From assembly GCA_000708835.1 (NCBI GenBank), contig DF237193.1:60434-124433 (forward strand): a DNA stretch of 64,000 bases. The letters run 5' to 3'. The number at the start of each line of letters is the position of its first letter. Within the stretch, counting starts at the first letter, position 1. Under the pieces are notes generated by a model that saw only the letters and a program-made list of their open reading frames with translations, had not been told where the DNA came from and ran no database searches. This stretch comes from Klebsormidium nitens (lineage: Eukaryota > Streptophyta > Klebsormidiophyceae > Klebsormidiales > Klebsormidiaceae). This document shows positions 47,001-59,069 of this stretch, piece by piece. The position numbers were made by a program, and so were the translations under genes.

Positions 47001-50000
47001 TGGAACGTTTCGTTCTGTAGGAGTCAGACTCCAAGCTTATGGGAGGCAGTCACTCGTACTGGCACTTGAAAAGCGAGGCCAGCACAGAATGTACGCTGCT
47101 CAATCAATAAATGACTCTGTTTTAGCGTCCCGTAGAAGTCATTGGAGGCTCATGAGACAAAGTTCGAACGTGGTTCCGAGTCCTGAAACGATCTCTAATG
47201 CTCGACTGAAGGACTCCCCAGCAGTCAGTATCCCTTCAGTACACTGACCGACTGCCCAAGCTAGCAACTGGAGGAGAAAGTCCCATTAGTTTTTCAAAAG
47301 TACCAGGGTACAGCATATGTGTCAAAATGTTTCAGCCAGAGTCAGAACGGAAGTGCTCACGTCATCGTGACGAAATGACCCTTCAGGGCGTCAGGCCACG
47401 TGCTCACTTTCCGGCGGGCCTTCCACTCGTCGGCGTCCAGTTCAAAGGCGACCATACGAGCATGGAGGTCTGCATACAACAGGAGTTTTAGTATCAAAGA
47501 AGTGGATCCAACGGAACCTTTTCAAGTAAAAGAAGCTGGCACACGAATGTGTTCCCATCAATGTAGCAACTCGACTCCGCAGATGGTGATCATCACACCG
47601 CGAAAGAGGATTAAAAACGGGCAATACGATTGCAAGTTACTGAGCAGGTTGAGACCGTTCTGCTTCGCCAGGGATGCCACCGGCGAGACAGCTTAAGCTG
47701 GATCTACAGAGCAAGTCAACCCTCCAACTTAAAAGAACAAAACTGGGGTTTCTGGACTTGATCTCTTATTAAACGAAAATGGACCATATTGGAAGCAAAG
47801 CAGGGACTGAAACGAGCTTCAAAGCCGATCCCGAATGTGGCTGCGAAAAGGCAACACATCCAACGCTTATGACGAGCCCTTTTAGAACAGACCGAGTTGC
47901 TTCGCTGAGCTGGAAAAACGGAAACCGACTATCGAGACCCAGTTTCACGGTTCAAACAGAAGGCAAGCTTTCGTACCTCTACTTTTCGGGTCCAAGTACG
48001 CACTCAACGCTGGATGCACTTCGCCCTTGAAGTGGAACGCAAGCAGCCGATCCTTAGCAACGTCGTCGTCAGACTGTATCGAGCGAGCTGCTCACCGTCA
48101 GTCAGGTTTCTGTTGGAAGAGGTGTAACTCAACAGATGCCATTGCAGATATGAAATACCGCACAAATGATTCTCACAGTGCGCAAAAATGGAGAGGAAGA
48201 GATGGAAAGAATCAACGATCAACCCGAAAGAACCATCTCTTTGAAGAAACGAGTCGCCTTGTTGTAGGTCGACGTTCCTTACTGTCTTCACGGGCACCCA
48301 GCAACGAATTCAATCCATTCCCTGGGCAAAAGCCGCTCAAAAAATCCCGCTTCGTCATCCACCCCCTATCTTTCCTCACTCCGACAGGTTGCCTTCAGTG
48401 ATCAACGATCAAAGAGCAGAGAGCATACGTACCTCCACGAGGAAACTGTTGCCGTCGGCCAACTCGTCTAGGCCCCAATGAAATGTCATAGCCTCCGCCC
48501 CGCCTTGTACATATTTTGAAGGCACCGTGATGCGCAGGCGGTGCGCATCGAAGTAGACTGTGCAATTCTGTGCAGCAAACTTGCCCAGCCAGCAGCTTCC
48601 GGTCTGGTACATGTTGTCCTCATTCAGCTGCAGAACGAACAGTGCCAAGACAATGACCTTCCTTGGGTGTAAACGTTTTTTGAATTCTTACGAGTCTGCT
48701 CTTTGGACGGACCCTGGAGGTCGTGTATCGCGGCGAAAAAGAGCTTGACGAGGCGTGCCAATAAAACGATTCTCTTGCCAAACCTGCTACTATGCAACTT
48801 CATTGGACCAAAAGTGGGCAAAAGCTCTGCACATCCTCAAACGAGATGAAGGACGTACTAACGAATAGAATACTTTGAAAGTACTCCAAGAAGTGGTCCT
48901 TCTCAATCTGGTGACACTCACACGGACCATCATCCATCAAGGCTGCAAATGCAACCACTCACGAGAGTAGAGGATGGACCGGCCCCTTGTTTCTCCAGGA
49001 TTAAGCGGCGAGGCACCCCTTCTTGAGGCTCTGATTCAGCTGCAGCAATATTACGAGACTTGTCAGAAGTTGGCCCGAAAGACTCCGGACATTCTTGTTC
49101 ACCATACTCTGCGACCCTGAATAGGTCTGCGACCATCAGTTGGTCTTCAGATCACATGAGCAGGTTGCAATCTCGAGCGACTTCTAACTCAAATTCCTTG
49201 ATGCCCCCGATTATATACAACTAATACGCAAGGGAGATTGTCTCAATAGAGCGGGAGGCTTGAAAGTGGGTCCCATTCTTGACACCTAGACCGTTGTAGT
49301 AACAAAGCCCCGTTAGCGTCGCAAGTTACAGGCACTGGTATTCGATGCCGACGAAGAAACTCTCCACTCCAGATTGGGGCAGAGTGACTTCAGTCAGGCT
49401 GAACCACCTTGCCACTGCTCACAACTGATTAAAACACCTTCCTTGTGGCAGACTGTCTCACGACTCTCCTCAGGCTCGACCCTACTGACTGGACCACTCA
49501 ATCTCGAGGCCCACTGTTATGACATTGCCAGTATCGCCCCAACATATCGAGAATAGAGATGCCGTAGCTCTAACAAGGTTCGCCAAAATCAAGCAACGCC
49601 GCTCACAAATGCACGAGTGCACCTGGACCTGATTTGGAAAAATGACTAAGAAAGAACGTGTTAGATCACTCACTAGGCTTGTCCTTTTGAGGGGTTTCCT
49701 CCGAGTCGAGGTTGATGACCTGTACTTCGGGTTTGGCCTTGCGGGTGTTCTGAGCAGCACGTTTGACGGCACAACGTGACGTCCCCGGCTGTAGAACAAA
49801 AGCAAGGGTTTGTCAGGAGACTAGATAGAAGACTTAGGTCTCAGAAAGTAAAAATCTGGAAGCAATTGCGTACCTTATTACACTGATGCTAACAATGACA
49901 GCAAGTGTCGAATAAGAAACATGCATACTTTTGGCAGCCTTTTTCAAAGCAAGCTCTCAGCTTGGCGCTCTGGCCAGGAGACGGGCAGGTTCACAAAGTG

Positions 50001-51202
50001 CGTAAGTGTTGTATAACTTCATCGTTGCACGAATCTAAATTCGATGATAGGATCAACTGATGCACTAAACAATTCATTTCAGGTTGATGACAGCAACTCC
50101 AGAACTTGTACTTTTAGGTGCAGATTTAAACTCAAGGACAGAGAAGCCGGTTTCACAAAGGCATTCAGCTCTGACACCGAAGAGCTGTCTGGGAGGCTCT
50201 GCCATCATCTGCATTCGACCTTGTAAGAAGCTTGACAACCTGTAAAAGAAACCTACTCAAGATTCACTTCGAGTGCTATTCAAGGCTAAGTCGAGCACCC
50301 AAATAAGAGCACTGAGAATGCAGTATTACCTTATACTCTGGATCCTTATCAAGCTTTGTTGTCTGCTGCGACGGTCTGTCCCTTTTTGCAGGCGGCAACT
50401 GGAATTCCTCTCCATCATCCCCCTCTGAGGCCCTCCGTTTGGCATTTCTCCAATCCCCCCTCCGCGAGCCAGCCCCGCTAGCCTCCCACATATCCTTCTC
50501 TGCACTCCCCCCCCTCTTCTTATCCTTCTGCCGATTCTCCCTTCTTGAATACTGAGCCCCAGTCTTAGCAGGCTCACTCTCCTCTTCTGAGTCGGGTTCA
50601 ACCTCGTCATCGCGCCCCTCATCAGTCCGCCTGCTAGCCCGGCCGTTGGTTCCGTTCAACCGGCTTACGGCTGCAGCCCCTTGCACCTTACGAGCATCTC
50701 TGCGGCTCCTACCTGGACTCAAGACTTCTGCAACTTCATCGTCTGACTGTTCACGAAGTTTGCTCGCCCGCTTACCCTGCACCGCCGTGCCCACCGTGCG
50801 CGTATTCACAGAAACTTGTCTTGGTCCATCATGTTTAGTACCGTTGAAAATATTAAAAAATTCCCCCGACCCAACCTTGTTATTTGCTGCCACCCGTTCT
50901 GAGCTTCTGCTTGGTGGCGTTCGACCCTCCGTGCCTTGCCGCACATGATTCCCCCCAAAAACACTCTGGAATAAGCTTGGCTTAGAGCCCGCTTGCTTTG
51001 AGCTACCCTTCGCCAGCTTTCCCTTGAGAGCATCAACATTGCGGCTCCCGATTGTGCCTCCTTTCTTCATCGCCCCAGATCCCAACCCTGTAGGAGCTGT
51101 AGAAAGAACGAATTTTTTTGGAGCGCTGCATTGGGTGGCCCTTATCATTGTCATGTCTAGTGCCCTCATGTGTTTCTGCGGGCCTTTGTCCCGTACACGC
51201 AT
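38024..51202 (-). CDS. ULP2: ULP2/SENP6-7-type SUMO protease with giant C-terminal tail
   Basis: This is a cysteine protease (C48) that removes SUMO or trims SUMO chains. Thirteen exons (minus strand): 50330-51202, 49674-49788, 48963-49126, 48433-48627, 47977-48073, 47361-47469, 46709-46813, 46039-46194, 45065-45271, 43782-43937, 43330-43438, 42649-42774, 38024-42307. All phases agree; the total is about 2231 residues. Residues 1-290 are basic and disordered. Residues 313-322 (VQVINLDSEE) form a SUMO-interacting motif. Exons 4-6 look like the PH-like domain of plant ULP2 proteins. The catalytic domain starts at LEPHEFLNDTLIDFYIK. The triad is His676 (HWSLAIIVYP), Asp711 (LQLDSM) and Cys772 (DCGLFLLHY), with Gln766 for the oxyanion hole. 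NWFTPGEASVKRAYLRELV closes the domain. The remaining 1400 residues, in one exon, are Glu/Gly/Ser/Arg-rich and disordered, with more SIM-like patches (LTVVLDGGGEAEE, VLTVDSDEDEE) and basic NLS-like runs. It is probably nuclear. Confidence 0.93.
44043..44356 (-). repeat. Three decayed copies of the start of the catalytic-His exon
   Basis: Reading the minus strand, exon 10 begins TTTGCACTGGAGCCTGGCCA, just after GTGCAG (acceptor at 43938). Related blocks lie upstream at about 44059-44085, 44195-44226 and 44325-44350, at a spacing near 130-145 bases. Translated, they give SLRRSLAIVAYP, SLHGSPVAFLHL and LVLDPGLWLANT, which are increasingly degraded versions of SLHWSLAIIVYP. Confidence 0.85.
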
Positions 51203-52934
51203 GGCTACACTCGATGCATCTCCTCAAACGAACCACCAAAAAGAGACTTTCTCTCACATCTCTCAGGCAAGATAAGATGCCCCATATAAAGTGGACAATC
51301 AGCTCAAGCCACAGCCAACGGTCGCAAGCGCTGAACTTTCCTGGTCATAATGATCCAAACATTTGGCTCCAAGCAGACCTGCCTCAACTGGCCAATACGC
51401 ACCTGCTCTTAGCTGGGGGAGTGAGAGTCCATTGTGCCCCTTTGAGGAGCCCCTGCCAGTGCCATCCTCTTCCAGATCAACTGGGAACTTAAATGGGTCT
51501 TCACCACCCATGCATGCTCTGTGCCCGCTGCTTCAACTGCAAAGAGCAGATACACATATGTGATACTCAATAAATCTTTGGTGGTGGGATTGTCCTGAGA
51601 ATAGAAAAAAGAGGCCGTCAGGCAAAGATGAGATGTAGCCTCTTCAGCTTTCTCTTGCAATCTGAACGTGCAAGACATTTGGGGCTCTGCGCAAGCCACC
51701 TGCTGACAGGATGTTGGCAGTCCTTTTCGAATTAGGGTTTGGGCAGGCCCTGGCTAAAACCAGCCTTTTTCATCGTTTCTGATTGCAGATTGGACATCCA
51801 GAAAGTCTTCTCTGATTTCAGAGCACAGCACATCTCAGCCATCAAAGGATTGGACAACCTTCACTAGGATCATGCCTGTGTTTGAACATCTTGGCCAGTA
51901 CATGCACAGTATAATCAAACCTCACCTCAACAACAATTTCTGAAACGAAACCCCTGAAAAAGTGAGTACTCTCCCTAATCAGGTGCCTCCAGCCCTCTCA
52001 GCAGCGGCGGCCTATGCAATGCTGCACGTTGCGGTCAGGCATGCTGCTCATCTGGCATGCTGAGAGAAGAAACAAAAAGTATCCACTGCCAGAATCCAGT
52101 GAGCCTTTTCACGCGGGTCGAACACTTCGCAGCATTTCATTGGCCACCAATAGTTTGCCAGGTCATTCAAAGCGGCCCCTCGGCTGCCCCAGCTTTGCAG
52201 CTTCCTACCTGGATGCTCAACCTATGAAATGCAACAACTGCTGCAGCCTTCACTTGCAGGCTAGAGCACCTCAAGCGACTGAATCTGCTCATGCTGATGC
52301 AACTGAGGGATCTCCAAATCCTGGGAAATTTGAAGGCCTTCTAAAATTTTGCTTTTGGCGCGAAGAGATGTCGACGGGAGCTTTGAAGTTTGAAGTTTCA
52401 ATCCGGTCTGAAGGGAACATCCTGACGGTCCTTTGATCATATAAGTACGGTTCAAAGTTTCAGTTCTCACCACCGTCCGATAAGCGGAGTCTGCAACGGA
52501 CGATCGAGCGGCAATGAAATTGAGAAATTGCAAACTAACGCCTAACTAACGGTGCAGAACAATACATGACAATGCACGAAAGCTTGCACGCAACCGCGTG
52601 ATTCACTTCCAATCTAACTCATGGAATTCAGGAAATTTTCCTACACCACCTCCTTCCACCTCCTCTAGTCCTCTCACAAGACTCACGTTGATACAATTCT
52701 CCTATTCTCTCGCTGTGTAGCTTGTTCCAATGATGCTGTGTAGATTCTGAGATTCCATGTCCTGAAGTGCCACGCGGGTGCCACAGGTAGTACAGGTGCG
52801 TACGCCCTGCCTACGCGGCGTGTGGCTACTACAGGCTACTAGCAGCGGCGAATGCGAGTCGTTCACCCGTCTTAGCTAGCATGTAAGACGCGGGGAAGAC
52901 GCGACACCAGCTTAGACATCCTCACGTCGGAATG
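51203..52934. other. Upstream region of the SUMO protease, no gene seen
   Basis: It holds the 5' UTR and promoter of the protease. An open stretch of 140 codons at 52014-52436 (+) has no splice support or recognisable motif and is probably chance. Confidence 0.5.
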
Positions 52935-53240
52935 TCTGGCCCATGTCTAGGCCTATCCTGGGCCCGGAGGTTGCCAGAGTTGCCTGCGACGTTGCGCGAC
53001 TTTCCGCGATTCTGCGCGACTTTCCGCAACTGCTCCGCGACTTTGTTCCGCGAACTTTGCGACCTTCACCGCGATTTTATCAATCTTTGAAAAGCATGTT
53101 TTGAAGCAACTTTTATGTTTATATACTTGCAATGCTCCGCGACGTTCCGCGACTTTTCGCGACTTTCCGCGACTTTCGTCCGCGACCTTCACCGCGACTC
53201 TGCGACCTCCGGGTTCAGGATAGGCTATGTCTGGGCCATG
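52935..53240. mobile_element. Element with terminal inverted repeats and internal CGCGACTTTC repeats
   Basis: The left end (GGCCCATGTCTAGGCCTATC, then CTGGGCCCGGAGGTTGC) is matched, inverted, by the right end (GACCTCCGGGTTCAGGATAG, then GCTATGTCTGGGCC), an imperfect arm of about 38 bases. Inside, units like CCGCGACTTTCCGCGA recur in two direct blocks (52985-53075 and 53135-53210), each ending in GCGACCTTCACCGCGA. The length of about 300 bases, with no coding capacity, suggests a non-autonomous DNA transposon. No target-site duplication was recognised. Confidence 0.65.
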
Positions 53241-55621
53241 ATTGTGCGGACGAGATTGATTGCTCGATTGCACGAGTCCTATGGAAGTCTGTTGAAGCGT
53301 CAGAACGTCCCGTCAGAAAATCTTAAACGGTATTTTTAAATGATGTGCCGGGAGCTGTATTGATCATATTGAGGAACACGGGGGCTCATGGGGTAAATTT
53401 ACAGCAGCGCCTTCCGAGCGGCCTGTCCTGTGCGGCCGTTAGGTGCTGTCAGAAATCTATGGGGACTGAAGCTGTATATAAACTTGCCATGAGCCAGAAT
53501 CAACGCCCGGGCCTGATACAGTCAACCAAGCCCATGATGCCGCCAGGGCATGTGCGAATTTACAGATTATAGCCGTTCGCCTGAAGAGCATGAGGCTATG
53601 ATCATTTTTAAAATAGAACCACAGATTGGCCCTCAATCTATTCTCATGGGATCTTCAGGCTCCTCGTGGTTACAACATACACAGCTCTAGTACATGCGAC
53701 TGATCTGGATAAATGCGCAGCACAATGCAGCTCGTATTGGCTAGATGACTCGGATATTTATCTCCTATTTCTGCAATCACACATTACAGTACTACGTCAT
53801 CGTGCTCCAAGATCGCGAATATTGCACAATAGCCTCGCAAATGCGGTTTCGAAGTGCTTCCAAATTGTTCAAAGTAGACGAGTTTTGGACGTGTCGTTAT
53901 GCTGCCAGGAACCACGATACTAGCTGGTCCAGGTCCCAGAGGGGCTAGCTTATGCAATATGCGGCCGCTATGGCCGTTTACGTCTGAAGGGTTCTAAGCA
54001 CCTCATGGACATGTCGATCTTTCCACTCATTCGACACTTCCTAGTCAAACTTATAACATGGATGCCATTCAATTCGTTTCAGGGCCCCTCTCAACCTGCT
54101 TCTACATGTCAGAAGATTGAGCTTGAAGCATGTTTCATGGGCCCAGTGCAAAAGTGGATAAAGTGCAAGTGATGCACCTAAGCTCGAGCTATACGATCTT
54201 GAATTGGAATATTGCCGCGCTGTCATCAGCAAGTCTTTAGAGCTGGCTCAGAAATATGCATGACGAGAACGTACTGGGTCGAACATACAACGCAGGCCTC
54301 GCGGAGGGCCCCCGTTCGGACTGTTCGAAAGCAGACGGCAATTACCTCAAATCCCAGCTAGCCAGCTCTATTCAACCCCACACGGTCACTGTAACAGTTC
54401 TGCTTCCGGCAAACGTTCTATCGAGCTTTGAAAAAGAACATCGTATCTGCCTGCACCTACTTTGATCAAGTCCCGTCCACTCAACCGATCACGTATCCAC
54501 CGTCTGTCTCCGTACTGTAAAAGCCACCGTGTCTTTGCCGTAGTATCACTACCTCTACCCAGTTCCTATCGTCAGGATTTGCCAGCGGTCCTGCAGTCCT
54601 ATCTGCTTGCTTAATTTCGCTGTCGAAAGTAGAATCACTGTACGCTAGGCCTTTCTAAATTGCATGATGCTGAGCAACCTCTTCTGCAGAGTGATCTTCG
54701 GGGCCGTCCCTAAACACTAAAAGTGATCTCTGTCGGTTCCGAACGGCTAGAGCAGAGCTCTGCGTTAGCCCTGTGAATCGAAACTGCAGTCCCAAATTGA
54801 TTATTGGTACTTTCGACCAACCTACGTGTAGTGCCAGTGTTGTTTTGGGAGCAAGGCAGTATCGCCAAGCACTAGTTGAATCGATCTTCTGTCTTTACAT
54901 ACATCTGTATACTAATGAATGTGACTCCGAGGGCTCCCCTTGCTGCTTCGAGACTCGTGAAGGTCACGGTCGTTGTCCAAGACTCGCATAGTCCACTGGA
55001 AAAGAAACGGACAGTAAGAGTCAGATTGTGTGCAGTTTCGGGTCTTGACTGAGTGCCAGCACTCAGATGACGTCTCAACCACAACACGTATGCAAGATAG
55101 AAGAGTACTTCTGCTTGCTTTGGGAATCCGGATCTTCAAAAACGTACAGGCCCTGGAGTGCGTCTTCCATATCGCAAACCGGCGAGCGGCTCTGATACAC
55201 CACAAAAAACCCACGTTCTTTCTTGAGCAATACATCCACGTTACACGGAGCCCACGTCTTTTCGTGAGCATTGGATTCTGCTTGAGCAAGTTATTTCCGT
55301 ACTAAAGTATGTCCGCGGATCGGTTGGGAATCTTTCAGCAGCAACCTTGTCTTAGGATTTCTTTGCCGAGCTTGACTCTTCACTTCCGTAAACCCAGGTC
55401 GAAGCGTGCCAAACTTGTTCACGCAAGCAGCTGCCCGCAGAGCCACAGCCGTCTACTCCACCTTCGCGCTGATAAACTATTGACACTCACGTCCTGAGAA
55501 AGTCTCCTTGGTCCACTCTTGTTCAAACTCTTTCAGTTGGTTCGATTTGGGGTTGACTGAACCGAAGTCGATTAGCATCCGAAATACAATCTGCTTAGTA
55601 TCTTAAGAAGCTTCAGGGGTT
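53241..55621. other. Long gene-poor stretch, nothing supported
   Basis: I see only short open frames with stops in all frames and no exon chain. It includes the 3' UTR of the coiled-coil gene at its right end. No repeat or known element was recognised. Confidence 0.5.
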
Positions 55622-57253
55622 TTAGAAGTCGACCCCATCCCTCACCATGTCCATCAGCAGCTGGTACTTGAAGTCCAGCAAGTTCCACCGCTCTCTCGCC
55701 TCCCGCAGCCGCTCTGCCTGCGCGGCATATGTCTCCAGCTCGGCGGCTTGCTTCTTCACTTGAACCCTCAGCTCCAGAAGCTCGCGCTCGATGCCTTCTG
55801 CCGATTTGGGGATGGGGCCGTAGTAATCTGCAAGGTGGGACGGGCTGACGTCAGCGTGTGGCTGTGGAAAAAGTGCAAGCTTTGAAGTCAGGAGCAGCGA
55901 CTCTGGCAGGTGCGAAAGTGTTACACCGATTGCAAGCATCTTGCAGAGAAGCATGGTTGAAGGGACTGAACATTGTGCAGCGTTTCAATCTCATGACAAT
56001 ATATCATAATGATTGGTTCCACCATTTCCTCAGAACAGCACTGTTCTCAGGAAAGACTGAACCCCAGTTGCAACAGGCCCCAAAACTTTGCCAGCACAAA
56101 TAGAGTGCCTTCTGTATCTTCGATGTCGAGGCGCTGTTCCTTACCTGACCGCCAGGCTCCGTCCTCAAACGTGAGCCTGTTGCCCTCAAGCTCCAACACC
56201 ACTGGACCCAAGGCTGCCGCTTCCGCCTTGGCAGCCTCTGATCGGGGCTTCGGCTTCTTGCTGGAAAGGAGAAGGAAACACCATCAGCATCTTTTGGAAA
56301 TCTGTTGGAGCCCTCTGGGATCTCTATTCTGCCTTACGGGGAATCCAGAGGTCTGCGATCTCCAGTTCAGGATTGGTTTGATTTGAGGGGCGTGATTTCA
56401 ACCAAGTCTCAGATTGAGTAAGGAAGGGAAGATGGTCTGGACTTGAAACTTTCTGTATGGGAACGATAATGCAGGCGCACTTTGCTGACTGCTGCATCGC
56501 TAGACCTTGCAGAATGGGGCCAAGCGCTGAAGACCGCGAGTTTGGAAGAAGAAAGCCCACTGGAAAGAAGAAAGACTTCGTGTCCTTTTGATGGATGTGA
56601 GCGGCATTACGGTATCGCAGGCCGCTTGAAGACAACAAAAGCAAGAAGAGAGGCTTTGTTATTGTACTACTGGTGGTGATGTGAGGCAGTGTCTTTCAGT
56701 GAATGTCTACTTCAATTCCAGATTTCCTTGTCTTTTTGGTGATGTTTCAATTTCGATATACCGGCCCCCGCCCTATTGTTAGCATGTTCAAGAGGCTTCC
56801 GGAATGAGCAGACCCTGCTTCATGATTGCCACAGATTGGACACTTTGAATGACACTTCCCCTGATTCAGGGGAAGATAACCCTTAAGTACCGCCAAGGGA
56901 AGTATCCAGACCAGAAGTATTGCCCTGACCACATTCCACGGTTTTTACCACAAAATCTGGTTTGTCTTTCTCTGGGGCGCCCCTATCAGTTCCCTCAGAT
57001 ACAGATTGTGTCTTTCTCCTCATATTCTCGAGGCAACACGGTCTGCAGCAGCGCAACGCCTGTGATACTTGTCGGACCCTATTACACTCGGCACGCATCT
57101 AGCCCCTCAGCATTGCACATATCATGGCCTGCCCCCAGGCAGTATTCCTCTTCAACGCCCCTTGGGCCCCTGGAATTGGCGGCAGAGGTCGCCCTTGGAA
57201 CCAAAGACTAACGCAGTGGAATGAAAAGAGAATCCTTACCTGAAGATACCCAT
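55622..57253 (-). CDS. Small coiled-coil protein, 111 residues
   Basis: Three exons on the minus strand: 57240-57253 (only 14 bases: MGIF plus two bases), 56145-56260 and 55622-55827, joined in phases 2 and 1. The product begins MGIFSKKPKPRSEAAKA. Glycine at position 2 followed by a basic patch could be a myristoylation and membrane-contact signal, but this is only inferred. Next comes a compact strand-rich piece (GPVVLELEGNRLTFEDGAWR), then YYGPIPKS and a long amphipathic helix with heptad spacing (IERELLELRVQVKKQAAELE and onward) likely to form a coiled coil, ending KYQLLMDMVRDGVDF. I do not recognise the family. The tiny first exon is supported by a good start context, a GTAAGG donor and phase agreement, but it is the weakest point. 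The gene is divergent from L19. Confidence 0.7.
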
Positions 57254-59069
57254 GGCGTATTGTCAGAGGAATGTCTGGGGCTGCCTGGTTGTCAGACTAC
57301 TCCTGTCACAGAGGCGTGGACTGACGGTTCGGCACCCGGCTGGCAATGCTGGGGACTGTTGCTTCCACACCTTTCAACCGAGGGAGGAGGGCTTACTTGT
57401 TCGCCCCACTGATTACAAATGATGTCGACTATTTTGCCAATGCTGTGGCCAAAACGCATTTATCTTGGCCCAGACTCATATGTATCGGTGCAACACATGG
57501 AGTCTGGAGGACCTATTGCCTTGAAATGTACAGACTTTCCAGCGCAGACCCTGGCATTTCATTCTCCTTGCATTTCTGATGATTGCCCTCATTGCACCGC
57601 AGTGCCCGCCTGTGGCCCTGGCCATGTCTGAAGATCCATCGTGAATGGAATGTGAGTCAACTTCAACTTCAAAAGTCATTGGAAGGGAATCAATCTTCAA
57701 CTCCATCGAAGCGCTCTAGATCTGACATAAAACCTAGGGTTCACGTGTGACTCGGTCAACCTTGGGCTGAGGCCTTGCGCTGAGGATCTTGTCTCACTTA
57801 CAAGATGAGGTTCAAGCGACCTGCTATCTCAACATGATCGAACAGGGCCCCACATTCCGCCGCGCGCAAATATGAATCCGTCGGACGCTGCGGACACGTT
57901 GCGAACAGTCGGCCGGGTACGCTTCTCGGGCGAGTCCGAGAGGAGTCAGAGAATAAGCTTGAACACGTCCGCATCCATGCTGCTCTGAATAGACAACCTG
58001 TTGTTCGGATGACGTGGTACTCATCGGACGGCTTCGAATTGGTTTTTTCTCGTCATTGACGGCTTCAGTTCAGTAGGCCAGACATTATATCTGACCCCTA
58101 AACATCTGGCCTTAGCGCCCACTGCGGCACCAGCAAATCGAACTCTGCTTTCATATCATTTTCATACGGTGGCACCCCTCATGTTGATCAAGAGCTGTGG
58201 AAGTCTTCTCCACCCCCCCCCCCCCCCCTTGAGCTGGGACCTATTGGAAAGTTGGAAAGCTCCTGTATCCACCCGTGGTAGTGCATAGTACCGCTTTTGA
58301 AGACAAAGAGGAGGGTGGGTCCCTTTGCCAGCAAAGGATGGGGCTGAAGCAATTATGCGTCGGCAGTGCAATCCGGCAGGTGAGTATTCGCCAGCGGTGG
58401 GGTTACAGGCACATTCAGTGATTGCTGCCCTTTTCAAGATGCGCTTGCTGTTTGCACGGCCGAACCTGCCAACAGTTACCCGGAAGCGCTCAACCTGTTT
58501 GGTAATGGTGCCTGTTTGTCTTGGTTTTGGCCCACCTTCCGCTGTACATGCGCACTCGTTAGAATGTGGCACCTTATTCCGAGTTCAGATTGTAGATGCA
58601 GTATGCCTTCACTCGTAATGCCAAATCCATTTATATCCTCGTTTTCTCATAAAAGCACCACTCTTTGCATCGTGCGCTTGTTCAATTTTATTCCTTCTTG
58701 GAGCATTTTCTTTAGAACAGCATCCCGAGCTGGAAGCTTTTCGGGTTAACATAGCTGGTGAAATATTGCAATTTAGAACATTCTGTTGGAACTGTGTTAC
58801 AGCAAGAGAACGTGCATCCAGCGTGCTTGGCGGATGACAGATTGAGTTCCTTTAGCAGCTATGTCAGACCTCTTGGAAGCACGTGTAACTGATTAATGCC
58901 TCAGCAGTTGGTGTGCACTGAGAGAGACCTCACTCTTGAAAAGGATCCTGGCACCATCGCATTAGTGATCTAATAAGATTACCTTTTTGAGCCAGGCGGA
59001 CAGCTCAAGCATTCCATTGCATCTCTCCTCCTGCAGGCCCTTAGGACCACAGCACGCCCGAAGCATAAT
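57254..59069. promoter_or_regulatory. Divergent intergenic region before the coiled-coil gene and L19
   Basis: About 1.8 kb with the 5' regions of both genes. It contains a run of 16 C at 58213-58228. No coding exon is supported. Confidence 0.45.
58213..58228 (+). repeat. Poly-C run
   Basis: Sixteen consecutive C; the length may vary between individuals or be affected by sequencing. Confidence 0.85.

Noticed and set aside
52014-52436. 140-codon plus-strand frame
   Set aside because: No motif, no splice partner and no compositional sign of coding; its length is within what chance allows.
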